DNA of 64,000 bases from Phenylobacterium montanum (GCF_018135625.1 NZ_CP073078.1:4744501-4808500), one strand, 5' to 3'; positions 42,520-52,540 are shown, numbered from the stretch's first letter. Notes: a model not told the origin generated them from the sequence alone. Made by a program: numbers and translations.

Positions 42520-42857
42520 CCGTCCACCTTCCCGGCGTCGATGGCCAGGGTCACCTGGCCCTGGTCCTTGTCGCCGATCGGCACGGTGACCGCGCCGGCG
42601 ACCTCGCGATAGCCGCCCGTGCCGACGCCGACCGAAACGAAGCCGTGGGGCTTGTGGTCGGGCAGGGGTTCCTTCTGGTCGTCGGCGCCGTCGGCGACGA
42701 ATTGCTGGATGTCGGCAGCGGTGGTGTCCGGCGGCGCGGCCGGCGCTCCCTTGGCGGTGGCCACCGGCGCGTCGGACGCCTGGGGCTCCTCCGCCAGGGC
42801 GGGGCTGGCCAGCAGGGCCAGGGCCAGAACGGCGGGGATCAGGCGAAACGGCGGCAT
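42507..42857 (-). CDS. Hypothetical secreted protein
   Basis: Not recognised. 116 residues from the ATG at 42857, giving a clear signal peptide (PFRLIPAVLALALLASPALA). The mature part starts with an Ala/Pro/Asp-rich stretch (residues 22-60) and ends in a repeated-glycine beta-like region, HGFVSVGVGTGGYREVAGAV then VTLAIDAGKVDGRRH. The frame extends 49 codons upstream, but that part is antisense-type shadow without a signal. Confidence 0.6.
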   Translation of the reverse strand: MPPFRLIPAVLALALLASPALAEEPQASDAPVATAKGAPAAPPDTTAADIQQFVADGADDQKEPLPDHKPHGFVSVGVGTGGYREVAGAVTVPIGDKDQGQVTLAIDAGKVDGRRH

Positions 42858-42931
42858 GCGGCGTACTCCTACACGCCCCAGACCTGCGCGCCAGTGTTGT
42901 CGCAATTGAGGCGCGTCGGTTTCAGGTCGTG

Positions 42932-44794
42932 TCACCGGCGCCCGAACAGCCGCTCGATGTCGGCCAGCTTCAGTTCCACATAGGTCGGGCGGCCGTGGTT
43001 GCACTGGCCGGAGTGGGGCGTGGCTTCCATCTGGCGCAGCAGAGCGTTCATTTCGGCGGCGCTGAGCCGGCGACCGGCGCGGACCGAGCCGTGGCAGGCC
43101 ATGGTCGAGCAGACCGCCTGCAGCCGCTCGGCCAGGGCCAGGGCGGCGCCGTTCTCGGAGAGGTCGTCGGCGATGTCGCGGATCAGCCCGCCGACATCGG
43201 TCTCGCCCAAGAGGGCCGGGGTCTCGCGCACCAGGATGGCGCCGGGGCCGAAGGGCTCGATGATCAGGCCGAGCGCGGCCAGCTCCTCGGCCTTGTCCGC
43301 CACCCGCTGGGCCTCGGCGGGGTCCAGGTCCACCACCTCGGGCAGCAGCAGGGCCTGGCGAGTCACGCCGCCGGCCTCCATCTCGGCCTTCATGCGCTCA
43401 TAGACCAGCCGCTCATGGGCGGCGTGCTGGTCGACGATCACCACCCCGTCGCGGGTCTGGGCGACGATATAGGTCTCGTGCACCTGAGCCCGGGCGGCGC
43501 CCAGGGGAAAAAGGGTCGGATCAACCACCGTCTCGCCGGCCGGCGCCGGCGGGGCGTCCTGAACGAAGGCCATGGCGGCTTCGGCCACCTGTGCGAAGCC
43601 GCTCGGCGAAGGTTCGACCCGCGCCGAGACCTGGCCCAGGCCCGGCAGGTTGGCGGTCGCGGCGACCGGAGAGGGCGTCCACCCGCCGGCGCCCCAGGCC
43701 GAGAAGCCTGCCGCGCTCGGGCCGCCGGGGCGGAAGCCGCCCAGGGCCTGGCTGGCGACGGTGGTAGAGGCCCGGTGCCCCGCGCCGGCCAGGGCGTGGC
43801 GCAGGGCGCCGACAATCAGGCCGCGCACCAGGCTGGGGTCGCGGAAACGCACCTCGGCCTTGGCCGGGTGGACGTTGATGTCCACCTCGACCGGATCCAG
43901 CTCGACATAGAGGGCTGCGGTGGGGTGCCGATCCCTTGCCAGATAATCGGCGTAGGCGGCCCTCAAGGCCCCCTGAAGCAGCCGGTCGCGCACGGGCCGG
44001 CCGTTGACGAACAGGTGCTGGTGGGCCGAGTTGCCGCGCGAATAGGTCGGCAGGCCGGCATAGCCGGTCAGGCGCACGCCGTCTCGCGTCTGGTCGATCA
44101 GCAGCGCGTTGTCCTGGAACTCGCCCCCCAGGACGGCGTGGAGCCGCTTCAGCCGCCCCTCCGGCCCCTCGGCCTCGGCCGGCAGGCGCAGCACACGGCG
44201 CCCGTCCAGGTCCAGGGCGAAGGCCACCGCCTCGTGGGCCATGGCCTGGCGCTTGACCTCTTCGGTGATGGCCATGGCTTCGGCGCGTTCCGACTTCATG
44301 AACTTCAGCCGCGCGGGGGTGGCGAAGAACAGGTCACGTACCTCGACCCGCGCTCCGTGCGGTCCGGCGAAGGGCGCCGGATGCGCCTCGCCCACCGCCC
44401 CGCCCTCGACCGCCAGCGCATAGGCGTCGGCTGAACCTTGTGCGCGGGCTGTCAAGGTCAGGCGGGCGACCGAGCCGATCGAGGGCAGGGCCTCGCCGCG
44501 AAAGCCCAGGGTGCCGATGCGCAGCAGGTCCCAGTTTCCATCGTCATCCGGCGACAGCTTGGAGGTCGCATGGCGCTCGACGGCGACGCCCAGCTCCTCG
44601 CGCGTGAGGCCGGAGCCGTCGTCGACCACCAGGATGCGGGACAGGCCGCCCTGATCGGCCTGCACCTCGATCCGCCTCGCGCCAGCGTCGATGGCGTTTT
44701 CCACCAGCTCCTTGACGGCGCTGGCCGGCCGCTCGACCACCTCGCCGGCGGCGATGCGGTTCACGGTTTCCGGCGGGAGGCGACGGATTGTCAT
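42932..44794 (-). CDS. mutL: DNA mismatch repair protein MutL
   Basis: 620 residues. N-terminal GHKL ATPase: [21 protein letters not shown] is the classic start (split), then DDGSGL, the RHATSK lid and [11 protein letters not shown] Pro/Ala-rich linker (about 355-430) leads to the dimerisation domain, which carries an intact endonuclease motif [12 protein letters not shown] and CNHGRPT. This means the protein can nick DNA itself, as expected in bacteria without MutH. It is transcribed alone. Confidence 0.97.
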   Translation of the reverse strand: MTIRRLPPETVNRIAAGEVVERPASAVKELVENAIDAGARRIEVQADQGGLSRILVVDDGSGLTREELGVAVERHATSKLSPDDDGNWDLLRIGTLGFRGEALPSIGSVARLTLTARAQGSADAYALAVEGGAVGEAHPAPFAGPHGARVEVRDLFFATPARLKFMKSERAEAMAITEEVKRQAMAHEAVAFALDLDGRRVLRLPAEAEGPEGRLKRLHAVLGGEFQDNALLIDQTRDGVRLTGYAGLPTYSRGNSAHQHLFVNGRPVRDRLLQGALRAAYADYLARDRHPTAALYVELDPVEVDINVHPAKAEVRFRDPSLVRGLIVGALRHALAGAGHRASTTVASQALGGFRPGGPSAAGFSAWGAGGWTPSPVAATANLPGLGQVSARVEPSPSGFAQVAEAAMAFVQDAPPAPAGETVVDPTLFPLGAARAQVHETYIVAQTRDGVVIVDQHAAHERLVYERMKAEMEAGGVTRQALLLPEVVDLDPAEAQRVADKAEELAALGLIIEPFGPGAILVRETPALLGETDVGGLIRDIADDLSENGAALALAERLQAVCSTMACHGSVRAGRRLSAAEMNALLRQMEATPHSGQCNHGRPTYVELKLADIERLFGRR

Positions 44795-44917
44795 ACGGCC
44801 ACCATAGCCGATTCCGCGTTATAGGACGGCGCCCGCCACGACATCGCCTTGATCGGCGGGCCTATCGCCCAAATCTGTAGTCGTGGCGCGCCGCCTCCCC
44901 CGCGCTGATTCAACCGA

Positions 44918-45823
44918 GTGGATTTCTTGACCCGATCCCGCGTTTTCTCGGCGCTGTGCGCCGTTATGGCCGGCGTTTTCGGCCTGACCCTGGCATCCGC
45001 CGCCGGCGCAGCGCCGGCCTGGTGGCGCGTCTCCGATGGCCGCAACGAGATTTGGATCATCGGCGCCCCGCGCGTGACGCCGCGCAACTTCAACTGGGAC
45101 ACCTCGGGCCTGGAAAAGCGCCTGGCCTCGGCCAGCACCCTGATCGTGGGGCCACAGCCGAAGAACAAGGTCGCCGAGACCGGGCTGATCCTGGTCAATT
45201 TCGGCGAACTTCGCTCGCCCACGCCCATGGAGACGACGCTGTCCCCGCCGCTTCGCCGCCAGTTCGCCGCCATGCGCCAGTCGATCGGCCAGGGCCAGGG
45301 TCACTACGACGGCTGGAAACCGGCCGTAGCGGGCTTCTGGCTGTCGCAGGACTTCCTCAAGGCCTACGATCTGCAGTCCGGCCAGGTGGAGAGCAAGGTG
45401 CGCAAGCTGGCGCACGCCAAGGGGCTCAGCGAGACGCCGTCGGGCACGGTGGACGCCAGCGAGATGATCAACCAGTTCAAAACTCTCGGGGCGAAAGGCC
45501 AGGAAGCCTGCCTCGCCGCCTCGGTGCACGACCTTTCGGTGGGGCCGGATCGGCTGAAAGCCCTGGCCGACGCCTGGGCCAAGGGCGAGGTGACCACCCC
45601 GCCGATCGACGCCATCGACCGCGCCTGCCTGCAGGCGGCGCCGGCCTTTGGGGCGGCTTTCGACAGGGCGGCGAACCAGGACAGCGCCGCCATCGCCCAG
45701 GCGCTCAGCCGCGGCGCGCCGCGCGCGGTGGCGGAATTCGACCTGCCGACCCTGATCATGCCGGGGGGCGTGCTCGACCACCTGCGCGCCCGCGGGCTGC
45801 AGGTGTCTGGGCCGATGGAATAG
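44918..45823 (+). CDS. TraB/GumN-family exported protein
   Basis: 301 residues from a GTG start, with a signal peptide (VFSALCAVMAGVFGLTLASAAGA). The mature region WWRVSDGRNEIWIIGAPRV is a typical TraB/GumN opening strand pair. Family members have two GxxH motifs for a TIKI-type metalloprotease; here those glycine-histidine pairs are not evident (GAPR instead of GTxH), so the protein may be inactive. Two Cys (EACLAAS, DRACLQA) may form a disulphide. Confidence 0.7.
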   Translation: MDFLTRSRVFSALCAVMAGVFGLTLASAAGAAPAWWRVSDGRNEIWIIGAPRVTPRNFNWDTSGLEKRLASASTLIVGPQPKNKVAETGLILVNFGELRSPTPMETTLSPPLRRQFAAMRQSIGQGQGHYDGWKPAVAGFWLSQDFLKAYDLQSGQVESKVRKLAHAKGLSETPSGTVDASEMINQFKTLGAKGQEACLAASVHDLSVGPDRLKALADAWAKGEVTTPPIDAIDRACLQAAPAFGAAFDRAANQDSAAIAQALSRGAPRAVAEFDLPTLIMPGGVLDHLRARGLQVSGPME

Positions 45824-45842
45824 GGCGGCGGTTGCCGGGAGC

Positions 45843-46412
45843 TCAGAGCCCCGGCAGCTTGATGTGCGAGTCCTTCTCGCGCTTGATCACGATCGGCCCG
45901 TTGCCGGTCAGCTTGGCGATGCGGGTCTTTTCGACTTCCGGATCGACCGGGGTCGGGCTCGAGGCGCCAGCCTCGTTGGCGGTCAGCGCCTGGCCCTGGG
46001 TCTCGGGCTTGTCCTTGCGCCAGAACATGATCTTGTCGGCGAAGCTGGTTTCCTTGTGCGCCACGCTGCCGAACTCGTCATCGACCACATAGCGGATCAG
46101 CGGGTCGGCATGATCGGCGCCGGCCTTGGAGGCCAGCATCTTTTCGCCGTCCGAGCGCGACTCGGCCGCGCGGGCGCCCAGAAGGGCGGTGCGGGCGGCG
46201 CTTTCGGGCTGCAGCTCCTGGGGGCGCGGCTCGCCGGGCGCCGGCGGGCGCAGGGCGTAGTCGGGGGGCACAACCAGGGGCGCCTTGGTGACCACGCGAA
46301 ACTCGTCGGGGGTGACCTTGGTCATGCCCAGGGCCTCGCGCGTGCTCTGACAGCCCGCCAGGCCCAGGCCCGCCAGCAGAACGGCGGCGACCGCGACGCG
46401 ATTGAAACTCAT
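45843..46412 (-). CDS. DUF3035/BamF-type outer-membrane lipoprotein
   Basis: 189 residues with a lipoprotein signal (LLAGLGLAGC, Cys21). The diagnostic block follows: TPDEFRVVTKAPLVVPPDY, then ALRPPAPGEPRPQ, the DUF3035 motif of alphaproteobacterial BamF, a subunit of the beta-barrel assembly machine in Caulobacter. The rest is polar and partly disordered. It is upstream of no gene on its strand; lspA lies 78 bp before it on the same strand. Confidence 0.82.
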   Translation of the reverse strand: MSFNRVAVAAVLLAGLGLAGCQSTREALGMTKVTPDEFRVVTKAPLVVPPDYALRPPAPGEPRPQELQPESAARTALLGARAAESRSDGEKMLASKAGADHADPLIRYVVDDEFGSVAHKETSFADKIMFWRKDKPETQGQALTANEAGASSPTPVDPEVEKTRIAKLTGNGPIVIKREKDSHIKLPGL

Positions 46413-46490
46413 CAGACCTATGCTCCTAGGACCGCCCCCGGCCGTCTCTTGCGGCTTCGATAGCGCATTATTGCGCCGGGCGCCAATGCC

Positions 46491-47015
46491 CTAAGACGCC
46501 GCGGGTTTCTCCGCCTTGTTCGGCGAGACAAGTCCTTCCAGCAGCAGCAGGATCACGCCGACGGTGATGGCGCTGTCGGCCACGTTGAACACCCATTTGA
46601 AGCCGATCCCGGAGAAATCCAGGAAATCGACCACCGAGCCGAATCGCACCCGGTCGATCAGGTTGTTGCCGATCGCCCCGCCCATGATCAGGCCGATGGC
46701 CAGCGCCGTCCAAAGCCTGGTCTGGCGCCAGGCGAACACGCCGAGGCCGATCACCACCGCCGCGGCGAAGATCACCAGCAGCCAGCGGCCCATGGGCGTG
46801 TCGGCGCGCAGGAGGCCGAAGCTGACCCCCTGGTTGGCCACCGAGCTGAGCATGAAGAAGGGCGGCAGCACCGGGATCCGCAGACGTTCGGGCAAGTCCA
46901 GCGGGCCGATGACATAGGCCTTGGAGGCCTGGTCCAGCACCACCACCAGGGCGGCGAGGGCGTAGGCGACCCAGCTGGTGCGGCGGCCCGGCGATTCACT
47001 CGCCATGCTGTTCAT
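46491..47015 (-). CDS. lspA: Lipoprotein signal peptidase (signal peptidase II)
   Basis: 174 residues with four membrane helices. The aspartic catalytic pair is visible: IGNNLIDRVRFGSVVDF and FNVADSAI. It cleaves lipoprotein signals once the Cys is lipidated; PhnD, the parvulin and the BamF-like protein here are likely clients. The start overlaps the 3' end of ileS by about 20 bp, the usual ileS-lspA coupling. A second Met at residue 4 is possible. Confidence 0.97.
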   Translation of the reverse strand: MNSMASESPGRRTSWVAYALAALVVVLDQASKAYVIGPLDLPERLRIPVLPPFFMLSSVANQGVSFGLLRADTPMGRWLLVIFAAAVVIGLGVFAWRQTRLWTALAIGLIMGGAIGNNLIDRVRFGSVVDFLDFSGIGFKWVFNVADSAITVGVILLLLEGLVSPNKAEKPAAS

Positions 47016-49917
47016 CCCAGTAGGCGACCGCGTCGGCGTCGCGCAGCGACAGGTCGGGGTAGCGCGGATCGCTTCCCACCTCCGGCAGGATGCGCCAGGA
47101 ACGAGCGCACTTCTGACCTTCGGCCTTCAGCGGTTCGACGGCGACGCCCTTGACCTCGTCGAGGCGGAAGGCGCCCTCAGGCCCTTCGCCGGCGACCAGG
47201 CTCGCCTGGCTGGTGCGGAACACCTCGGCGGCGTCCAGGCCCTCGAAGGCGGCCAGGAGTTCGGGCGCTGTGATATGCACCCGGGGCGCCGCCTCCAGGG
47301 CCGCGCCGATGCGCTTTTCGCGCCGCTCGACCTCCAGGGCGCCGGTGACCGCGCGGGTCACCGTCTCGACCCGGCCCCAGCGCTCGGCCTCGGCGTCGTT
47401 GCGCCATTCCGCCGGCGTCTCCGGGATCACCCTCAGGCAGTTGGAGCCAGCGCTGGGGAAGCGCGTGGCCCAGGCCTCCTCCATGGTGAAACAGGCCAGG
47501 GGCGAGAGCCAGGCGGTCAGGCGCTCGAACACCAGGTCCATCACCGTGCGGCAGGCGCGGCGGCGCAGGCTGTCAGGCCGGTCGCAATAGAGGGCGTCCC
47601 GGCGGATGTCGAAATAGAGGGCCGACAGGTCGCCCGAACAGAACTCGGACAGCGGCCGCCAGACGTCCTGGAAGCGGTAGGTCTCGTAGGCGCGGCGAAC
47701 CAGGCCGTCGAGCTGCCAGAGGCGATGCAGGATGTAGCGCTCCAGCGGCGGCATGTCGGCCAGGGCTACGCGCTCTGCCTCGTCGAAGCCGGCCAGGCCG
47801 CCCAAGAGGTAGCGCACCGTGTTGCGCAGCTTGCGATAGCCGTCGACCGTGGTCTGCAGGATGGTCTTGCCGATCCGCTGGTCCTCGGCGTAGTCGACCA
47901 TCGCCGCCCAGAGGCGCAGGATCTCGGCCCCGCTGTCCTTCATGATCGCCTGGGGCTCGATGGTGTTGCCCAGGCTCTTGGACATCTTCTCGCCCTTCTC
48001 GTCGAGCGTGAAGCCGTGGGTCACGACCGCTTTGAACGGCGCGCGCCCGCGCGTGCCGCAGGATTCCAGCAGCGAGGACTGGAACCAGCCGCGGTGCTGG
48101 TCCGAGCCCTCCAGATAGCAGTCGGCGGGCGAGTGGGAATCCGCCCGGCCCTCCAGGGTGAAGGCGTGGGTCGAGCCGCTGTCGAACCATACGTCGAGGA
48201 TGTCGTCGACCTTCTCGTAGCGGTCGGGATCGTGGTTGCCCAGGAAGTCACTGGCCGGGCGGTTGAACCAGGCGTCGGCGCCCTCCTCGGCGATGGCCTC
48301 GCAGATGCGCTTGGAGACGTCCGGGTCCGCCAGGGGGTGGCCGGTGTCCTTCTCGATGAAGATGGCCAGGGGCGAGCCCCAGGCGCGCTGGCGGCTGACC
48401 AGCCAGTCGGGGCGGGTCTCGACCATCGAGCGGATGCGGTTGCGCCCCTGAGCCGGATAGAACTCGGTGGCGTCGATGGCGCGCAGCGCGGTCTGGCGCA
48501 GGGTCTTGCCCTGGTGCGCCGGGCCCTCGATCGGCGCGTCCATGCGAATGAACCACTGGGGCGTATTGCGGAAGATCACCGGGGCCTTGGAGCGCCAGCT
48601 GTGCGGATAGCTGTGCTCCAGCCGGCCGCGGGCCAGAAGGTTGCCGGCCTCGATCAGCCTGTCCATCACCGCGCCGTTGGCCGGGCCGAACTTGCCGGCC
48701 TTCTTGCCCTCGGTCTCCAGCACCTTCAGGCCGGCGAACAGGGGCACGTGGTCGTAGTAGGCGCCGTCCGGATCGACGGTGTCGGGGATCTCGCGATGGC
48801 CGTGGGCCAGCCAGACCTGATAGTCGTCCTGGCCATGGCCGGGAGCTGTGTGGACGAAGCCCGTGCCCGCATCCTCGGTCACATGGTCACCGGCCAGCAG
48901 CGGCACCGCGAAACCATAGCCCGAGTCCAGGTTGGCCAGGGGGTGGGCGCAGACCATGCCCTGGCAGTCGACCCGTTCCTCGCGGCGCCAGCGGTCGATC
49001 TTGGCCGCCGCGCGCACGTCCTCGGCCAGCCGGTCGGCGACGACCAGCCGGTCGCCGGGCTTGGCCCAGGGCTCGAACGGCAGGCCGGTCTCCATGGCCT
49101 CGACCACATAGACCGAATAGGCGATGTCCGGATTGTACGAGATCGCCCGGTTGGCCGGGATGGTCCAGGGCGTGGTGGTCCAGATCACCACCGAGGCCCC
49201 GACCTCGCCGTCCGAGCCCTCGATCACCGGGAACTTCACCCAGACCGTGGGGCTGACATGGTCGTGGTATTCGATTTCTGCGTCGGCCAGGGCGGTGCGC
49301 TCGACCGGGCTCCACATGACGGGCTTGGAGCCGCGATAGAGCTGGCCCATGGCCACGAACTTGTGGAACTCCTCGACGATCTTGGCTTCGCTGGAGAAAT
49401 CCATGGTCGAGTAGCGGTTAGCCCAGTCGCCGATCACCCCCAGGCGCTGGAATTCGCCGCCCTGGACCCCGATCCAGTGCTCGGCGTATTCGCGGCAGCG
49501 GGCGCGGAACTCGGCCTTGCTGACCTCGTCCTTGCGCCGGCCTTTGCTACGGAACTCCTCCTCGACCTTCCACTCGATCGGCAGGCCGTGGCAGTCCCAG
49601 CCGGGGACGTAGTCGACGTCGTAGCCCAACAGGAAACGCGAGCGGACCACGAAGTCCTTGAGGATCTTGTTCAGCGAGTGGCCGATGTGGATGGCGCCAT
49701 TGGCGTAGGGCGGGCCGTCATGGAACACGAACAGGGGCGCCCCGTCCGCCTGGCGCTTCTTGCGCATGGCGGCGTAGAGGTCGGTGCGCGCCCATTCGCC
49801 CAGGATCTCGGGCTCCAGCTTGGGTAGGCCCGCGCGCATGGGGAACGGGGTCTCGGGAAGGAAGACGGTTTCGCGGTAGTCGCGGGCGGCGGTCTCGCCG
49901 TGGGCGTCGTTGGCCAT
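46996..49917 (-). CDS. ileS: Isoleucyl-tRNA synthetase
   Basis: 973 residues from the ATG at 49917 (a TTG four codons upstream is possible). Class I motifs: HIGH as GAIHIGHSLNK and KMSKS as EKMSKSLGN, with the editing domain (CP1, including WTTTPWTIPANRAI) between and an anticodon-binding helical bundle at the end. The zinc-finger C-terminal extension of the E. coli enzyme is not seen, as in other alphaproteobacteria. Operon with lspA downstream. Confidence 0.98.
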   Translation of the reverse strand: MANDAHGETAARDYRETVFLPETPFPMRAGLPKLEPEILGEWARTDLYAAMRKKRQADGAPLFVFHDGPPYANGAIHIGHSLNKILKDFVVRSRFLLGYDVDYVPGWDCHGLPIEWKVEEEFRSKGRRKDEVSKAEFRARCREYAEHWIGVQGGEFQRLGVIGDWANRYSTMDFSSEAKIVEEFHKFVAMGQLYRGSKPVMWSPVERTALADAEIEYHDHVSPTVWVKFPVIEGSDGEVGASVVIWTTTPWTIPANRAISYNPDIAYSVYVVEAMETGLPFEPWAKPGDRLVVADRLAEDVRAAAKIDRWRREERVDCQGMVCAHPLANLDSGYGFAVPLLAGDHVTEDAGTGFVHTAPGHGQDDYQVWLAHGHREIPDTVDPDGAYYDHVPLFAGLKVLETEGKKAGKFGPANGAVMDRLIEAGNLLARGRLEHSYPHSWRSKAPVIFRNTPQWFIRMDAPIEGPAHQGKTLRQTALRAIDATEFYPAQGRNRIRSMVETRPDWLVSRQRAWGSPLAIFIEKDTGHPLADPDVSKRICEAIAEEGADAWFNRPASDFLGNHDPDRYEKVDDILDVWFDSGSTHAFTLEGRADSHSPADCYLEGSDQHRGWFQSSLLESCGTRGRAPFKAVVTHGFTLDEKGEKMSKSLGNTIEPQAIMKDSGAEILRLWAAMVDYAEDQRIGKTILQTTVDGYRKLRNTVRYLLGGLAGFDEAERVALADMPPLERYILHRLWQLDGLVRRAYETYRFQDVWRPLSEFCSGDLSALYFDIRRDALYCDRPDSLRRRACRTVMDLVFERLTAWLSPLACFTMEEAWATRFPSAGSNCLRVIPETPAEWRNDAEAERWGRVETVTRAVTGALEVERREKRIGAALEAAPRVHITAPELLAAFEGLDAAEVFRTSQASLVAGEGPEGAFRLDEVKGVAVEPLKAEGQKCARSWRILPEVGSDPRYPDLSLRDADAVAYWDEQHGE

Positions 49918-50104
49918 GATCGGATCCAAAACTAAGGCTCGATGGGACTTTGAAAAGGGTCGAGGTCTCCCGGCGCGCGACAGCCCTTAACAGGAGCGCG
50001 TCACGCCGGGCGGATAATTCGAAACCCTGTCCGAACCTTGATCATGCGGGCGGTGTAACAGAGGGCGGCGCGAGGGGCGAGTGGGTTGTTGCCCCAGCCC
50101 AGCC

Positions 50105-50521
50105 CTAGCTTGTCGGGAGCATCTCTACGCCAGCCGCCCGGGCGGCGGCGACTAGGCGCTTGTCACTGGTCGCAAGGGGAACTTGCAGGCGGAGCGTCAG
50201 TTCGAGATAGGTCGCATCATAAGCGGTCAGGCCATAGGCTTCGGCGAGTTGCGCTGTCGCGCTCCATGTCCGAACGGCGGTTTCATCGTCGATGCTGATC
50301 GGCAAGGCGTTGAGCAGGCCCGCCAGGCTGCGGCGCTTCTCGGCCGTGATCCTGCCACGCCGTTCGGCGGTCAGCAGCCCGTTCAGCGCCTCGATCGGCC
50401 ATAGCTGCGGGGCGAATGCGCCCGCTGCGGCGACCCGGTCGAGCAGCGCCATGATCGCCGGAGTCTGTTCGTCCTCGAAGCACCAGGCGAGGGCGATGGA
50501 ATTGTCGAGGACGAAACTCAC
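50105..50521 (-). CDS. PIN-domain toxin, VapC type
   Basis: 138 residues. The acidic PIN site is present: Asp6 in FVLDNSIAL, Glu in WPIEALNGLL (about 44), Asp in AYDATYLELTLR (about 100) and a final Asp in LATSDKRLV. VapC-type toxins are RNases that cut tRNA or rRNA. Its start overlaps the antitoxin stop by 4 bp (ATGA). Length and gene order are normal for the module. Confidence 0.88.
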   Translation of the reverse strand: MSFVLDNSIALAWCFEDEQTPAIMALLDRVAAAGAFAPQLWPIEALNGLLTAERRGRITAEKRRSLAGLLNALPISIDDETAVRTWSATAQLAEAYGLTAYDATYLELTLRLQVPLATSDKRLVAAARAAGVEMLPTS

Positions 50522-50760
50522 CGCCGCCCTTCGTCGATCAGGTCCCGGATGCTCAGGCCGCCCAGCGTCTGGCCTTTGCTGGCCGTTCGAAGCCCCTCGG
50601 CGGCGCGGCGGGCCTTGTCTCGATTGAAGCCGGTCTCCGCCGGAACCAGGCGGGCTATCGGCTTGCCGCGACGTGTGATCATCACCTCGCCGCCGCCTTC
50701 GACTTCGTCCAACAGGGCCGTCAGACGATTCTTGGCTTCAAAGACGCCGACGGTATGCAT
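50518..50760 (-). CDS. Phd/YefM-type antitoxin paired with the PIN toxin
   Basis: 80 residues. N-terminal Phd/YefM DNA-binding fold: VGVFEAKNRLTALLDEVEGG then EVMITRRGKPIARLVP. The C-terminal half (GLRTASKGQTLGGLSIRDLI) should bind and block the toxin. A tandem-repeat operator candidate lies 20-47 bp ahead of its start. Confidence 0.88.
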   Translation of the reverse strand: MHTVGVFEAKNRLTALLDEVEGGGEVMITRRGKPIARLVPAETGFNRDKARRAAEGLRTASKGQTLGGLSIRDLIDEGRR

Positions 50761-50779
50761 TGGGCTGCTCCGATGAGTT

Positions 50780-50807
50780 GGCTATCTGGCTAGCTAGATG
50801 GCTAGAT
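50780..50807 (-). promoter_or_regulatory. Repeat-rich operator of the PIN/Phd module
   Basis: Just upstream of the antitoxin the minus strand reads CTAGCCATCTAGCTAGCCAG followed by ATAGCC: TAGC occurs four times in register and the centre (CTAGCTAG) is palindromic. Short AT-rich dyads in this place normally bind the antitoxin for autorepression. The rest of the spacer to 51040 shows no gene. Confidence 0.5.
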
Positions 50808-51040
50808 TAGCAGGCGGGATCGTTAGTTCCAATACGACAGGCGGAGGCCGGTTGCGCCCTTGACTTGGCCGGAACGGCAGGCAGGCTCGCAACTGTGAAA
50901 TCAAGGCTCGGCCTCGCCGCTGGACGGCGCACCTAGAGACCAAGTGCGGGCCACCGCGTCCCTGACCGCCGATACGGAACGAGCGACGCCGCATCCGATC
51001 GCCCCTCGACAGGCTTGCTAAGCTGCATCATCTCTGGGTC

Positions 51041-51547
51041 ATGCAGCGGAGCTATCCGAGATTGACGAAGGCGCAGGCCGACGCGCTGAGCCTCATTACG
51101 CCCAGCGGAGGCCGTGCCGGCGAGCCACTGTATTTCCCTTCTCGAGTTCGCCTCAAATCCGGCACGAATATCGAGTGTGTTTACCTAAGCGAGGCCATCA
51201 CTTGGTTCCGTTGGTGGGGTGTCTGGCCCGAAGATGATCGCGGCAAGTCAGTCGTCTCTCTGGCCGAGATCGACGCCCTCTCGGAAAGCCCACATCGCTT
51301 GCCCGCGAGCTTCGCCAACCAGCTCTATGAAGCCGGCGAGACTGGGATGGGCTACACCGTCTTCACCGTGAAGTTCCACGACGGCACCAGTTGCGCATTT
51401 GGGAACGGCAACGCGATCGACTTCATCCACTATCCTGCCGGAAAGTCCGCACGTGATGTCGCTGCGGTCACGCCGCATGTTCCGGCTGGAGGCCGGAACA
51501 TGAATCCAGTCCCGGATTACTCGTGGTGTCTCTACAGCGTGGAATGA
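51041..51547 (+). CDS. Hypothetical protein
   Basis: Not recognised. 168 residues, no signal peptide or membrane segment. The sequence is rich in aromatic and beta-forming stretches (RVRLKSGTNIECVYLSEAITWFRWWGVWPEDD is the densest, residues 35-66; YTVFTVKFHDGTSCAFG near 110), which suggests a compact beta fold. G+C appears lower than in its neighbours. It sits alone between the toxin-antitoxin module and ribF on the opposite strand. Confidence 0.55.
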   Translation: MQRSYPRLTKAQADALSLITPSGGRAGEPLYFPSRVRLKSGTNIECVYLSEAITWFRWWGVWPEDDRGKSVVSLAEIDALSESPHRLPASFANQLYEAGETGMGYTVFTVKFHDGTSCAFGNGNAIDFIHYPAGKSARDVAAVTPHVPAGGRNMNPVPDYSWCLYSVE

Positions 51548-51596
51548 CCTGCCCCGATTCGGCAGCGGCGGTTAAAGCCGTCTCGGTCCTTGCCTC

Positions 51597-52538
51597 TCAA
51601 ATCTCTGGCAGCAAAATCCTCGCCGCCGCGTCGGCATCCTTGCCGATCTGGTCGATCAGCGCTTCCAGGCCCTCGAACTTCAACTCCGGCCGCAGGAACG
51701 CCACCAGGTCCGTCTCGATGGTCTGGCCGTAGAGGTCTTCGTCGAATTCGAACAGCCAGACCTCCAGCCGCGCCTCGACCAGGCCGGTCGTCGGATTGAC
51801 GCCGAAATTGGCCACGCCGGGGATCTCGCGGCCGTCGGCCAAGCGGGTCCTCGTCGCATAGGAGCCCAGGCGCGGGCGGACATAGTCGCCGCCGTTCACG
51901 TTGGCGGTGGGGAAGCCCAGCTTGCGGCCCAGCTTCTGGCCCTCGACCACCACGCCCTCGATGGCGAAGGGCCGGCCGAGGATTTCGGTGGCGCGTTCGG
52001 GATGGCCGGCCTTCAGCGCCTCGCGCACCCCGCTGGAGGAGTATTTGGCGATCTTCTCGTCGCCCGCCCGCTCGGCGATGGAGACCGAGAAGCCATAGGT
52101 CTCGCCATAGCGCTTCAAGGCCTCGGGATCGCCGCTGCGGCCCTTGCCGAAGGTGATGTCGAAGCCGGCGGCGACGTGGCGGGCGCCGAGCCCTGAGGCC
52201 AGCACGTCGCGGGCGAAGTCCTCGTCGCTCATCTGCGCCATCTCGGCGTCGAACGGCAGCACGTAGAAGAAGTCGACCCCCAGGTCGTCCAGCGCCCGGG
52301 CCTGCTGGTCCAGGGTCATCAGCCGGAAGGGCTCGACATTGGGGAAGAAGTAGCGCCGCGGATGCGGCTCGAAGCTGATCACCCCCAGCGGCGCGTGCAG
52401 CCGGCCGGCGGCGACAGCGGCGGCGGCGATCACCCGCTGGTGGCCCCGGTGCACGCCGTCGAACTCGCCCAGCGCCACGGCCGCGCCGCGGTGCTCGGGC
52501 TCGATGTCGCGCCAGCCGTGGATCACTTTCAGATGCAA
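51597..52538 (-). CDS. ribF: Bifunctional riboflavin kinase / FMN adenylyltransferase
   Basis: 313 residues. N-terminal FAD synthetase domain: ALGEFDGVHRGHQRVI (nucleotidyltransferase His-x-Gly-His type) and the SSSGVREALKAG loop. C-terminal riboflavin kinase: GRKLGFPTANV and an EVWLFEFDEDLYGQ region. Makes FMN and FAD. It is 2 bp from the MaoC gene on the same strand. Confidence 0.97.
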   Translation of the reverse strand: MHLKVIHGWRDIEPEHRGAAVALGEFDGVHRGHQRVIAAAAVAAGRLHAPLGVISFEPHPRRYFFPNVEPFRLMTLDQQARALDDLGVDFFYVLPFDAEMAQMSDEDFARDVLASGLGARHVAAGFDITFGKGRSGDPEALKRYGETYGFSVSIAERAGDEKIAKYSSSGVREALKAGHPERATEILGRPFAIEGVVVEGQKLGRKLGFPTANVNGGDYVRPRLGSYATRTRLADGREIPGVANFGVNPTTGLVEARLEVWLFEFDEDLYGQTIETDLVAFLRPELKFEGLEALIDQIGKDADAAARILLPEI

Positions 52539-52540
52539 GT

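Noticed and set aside
46978-49827. A very long open frame antisense to ileS
   Set aside because: The ileS reading is certain by motif. In high-GC DNA the opposite strand stays open by codon bias; the antisense product has repetitive Gly/Ala/Arg/His composition and no fold-like pattern.
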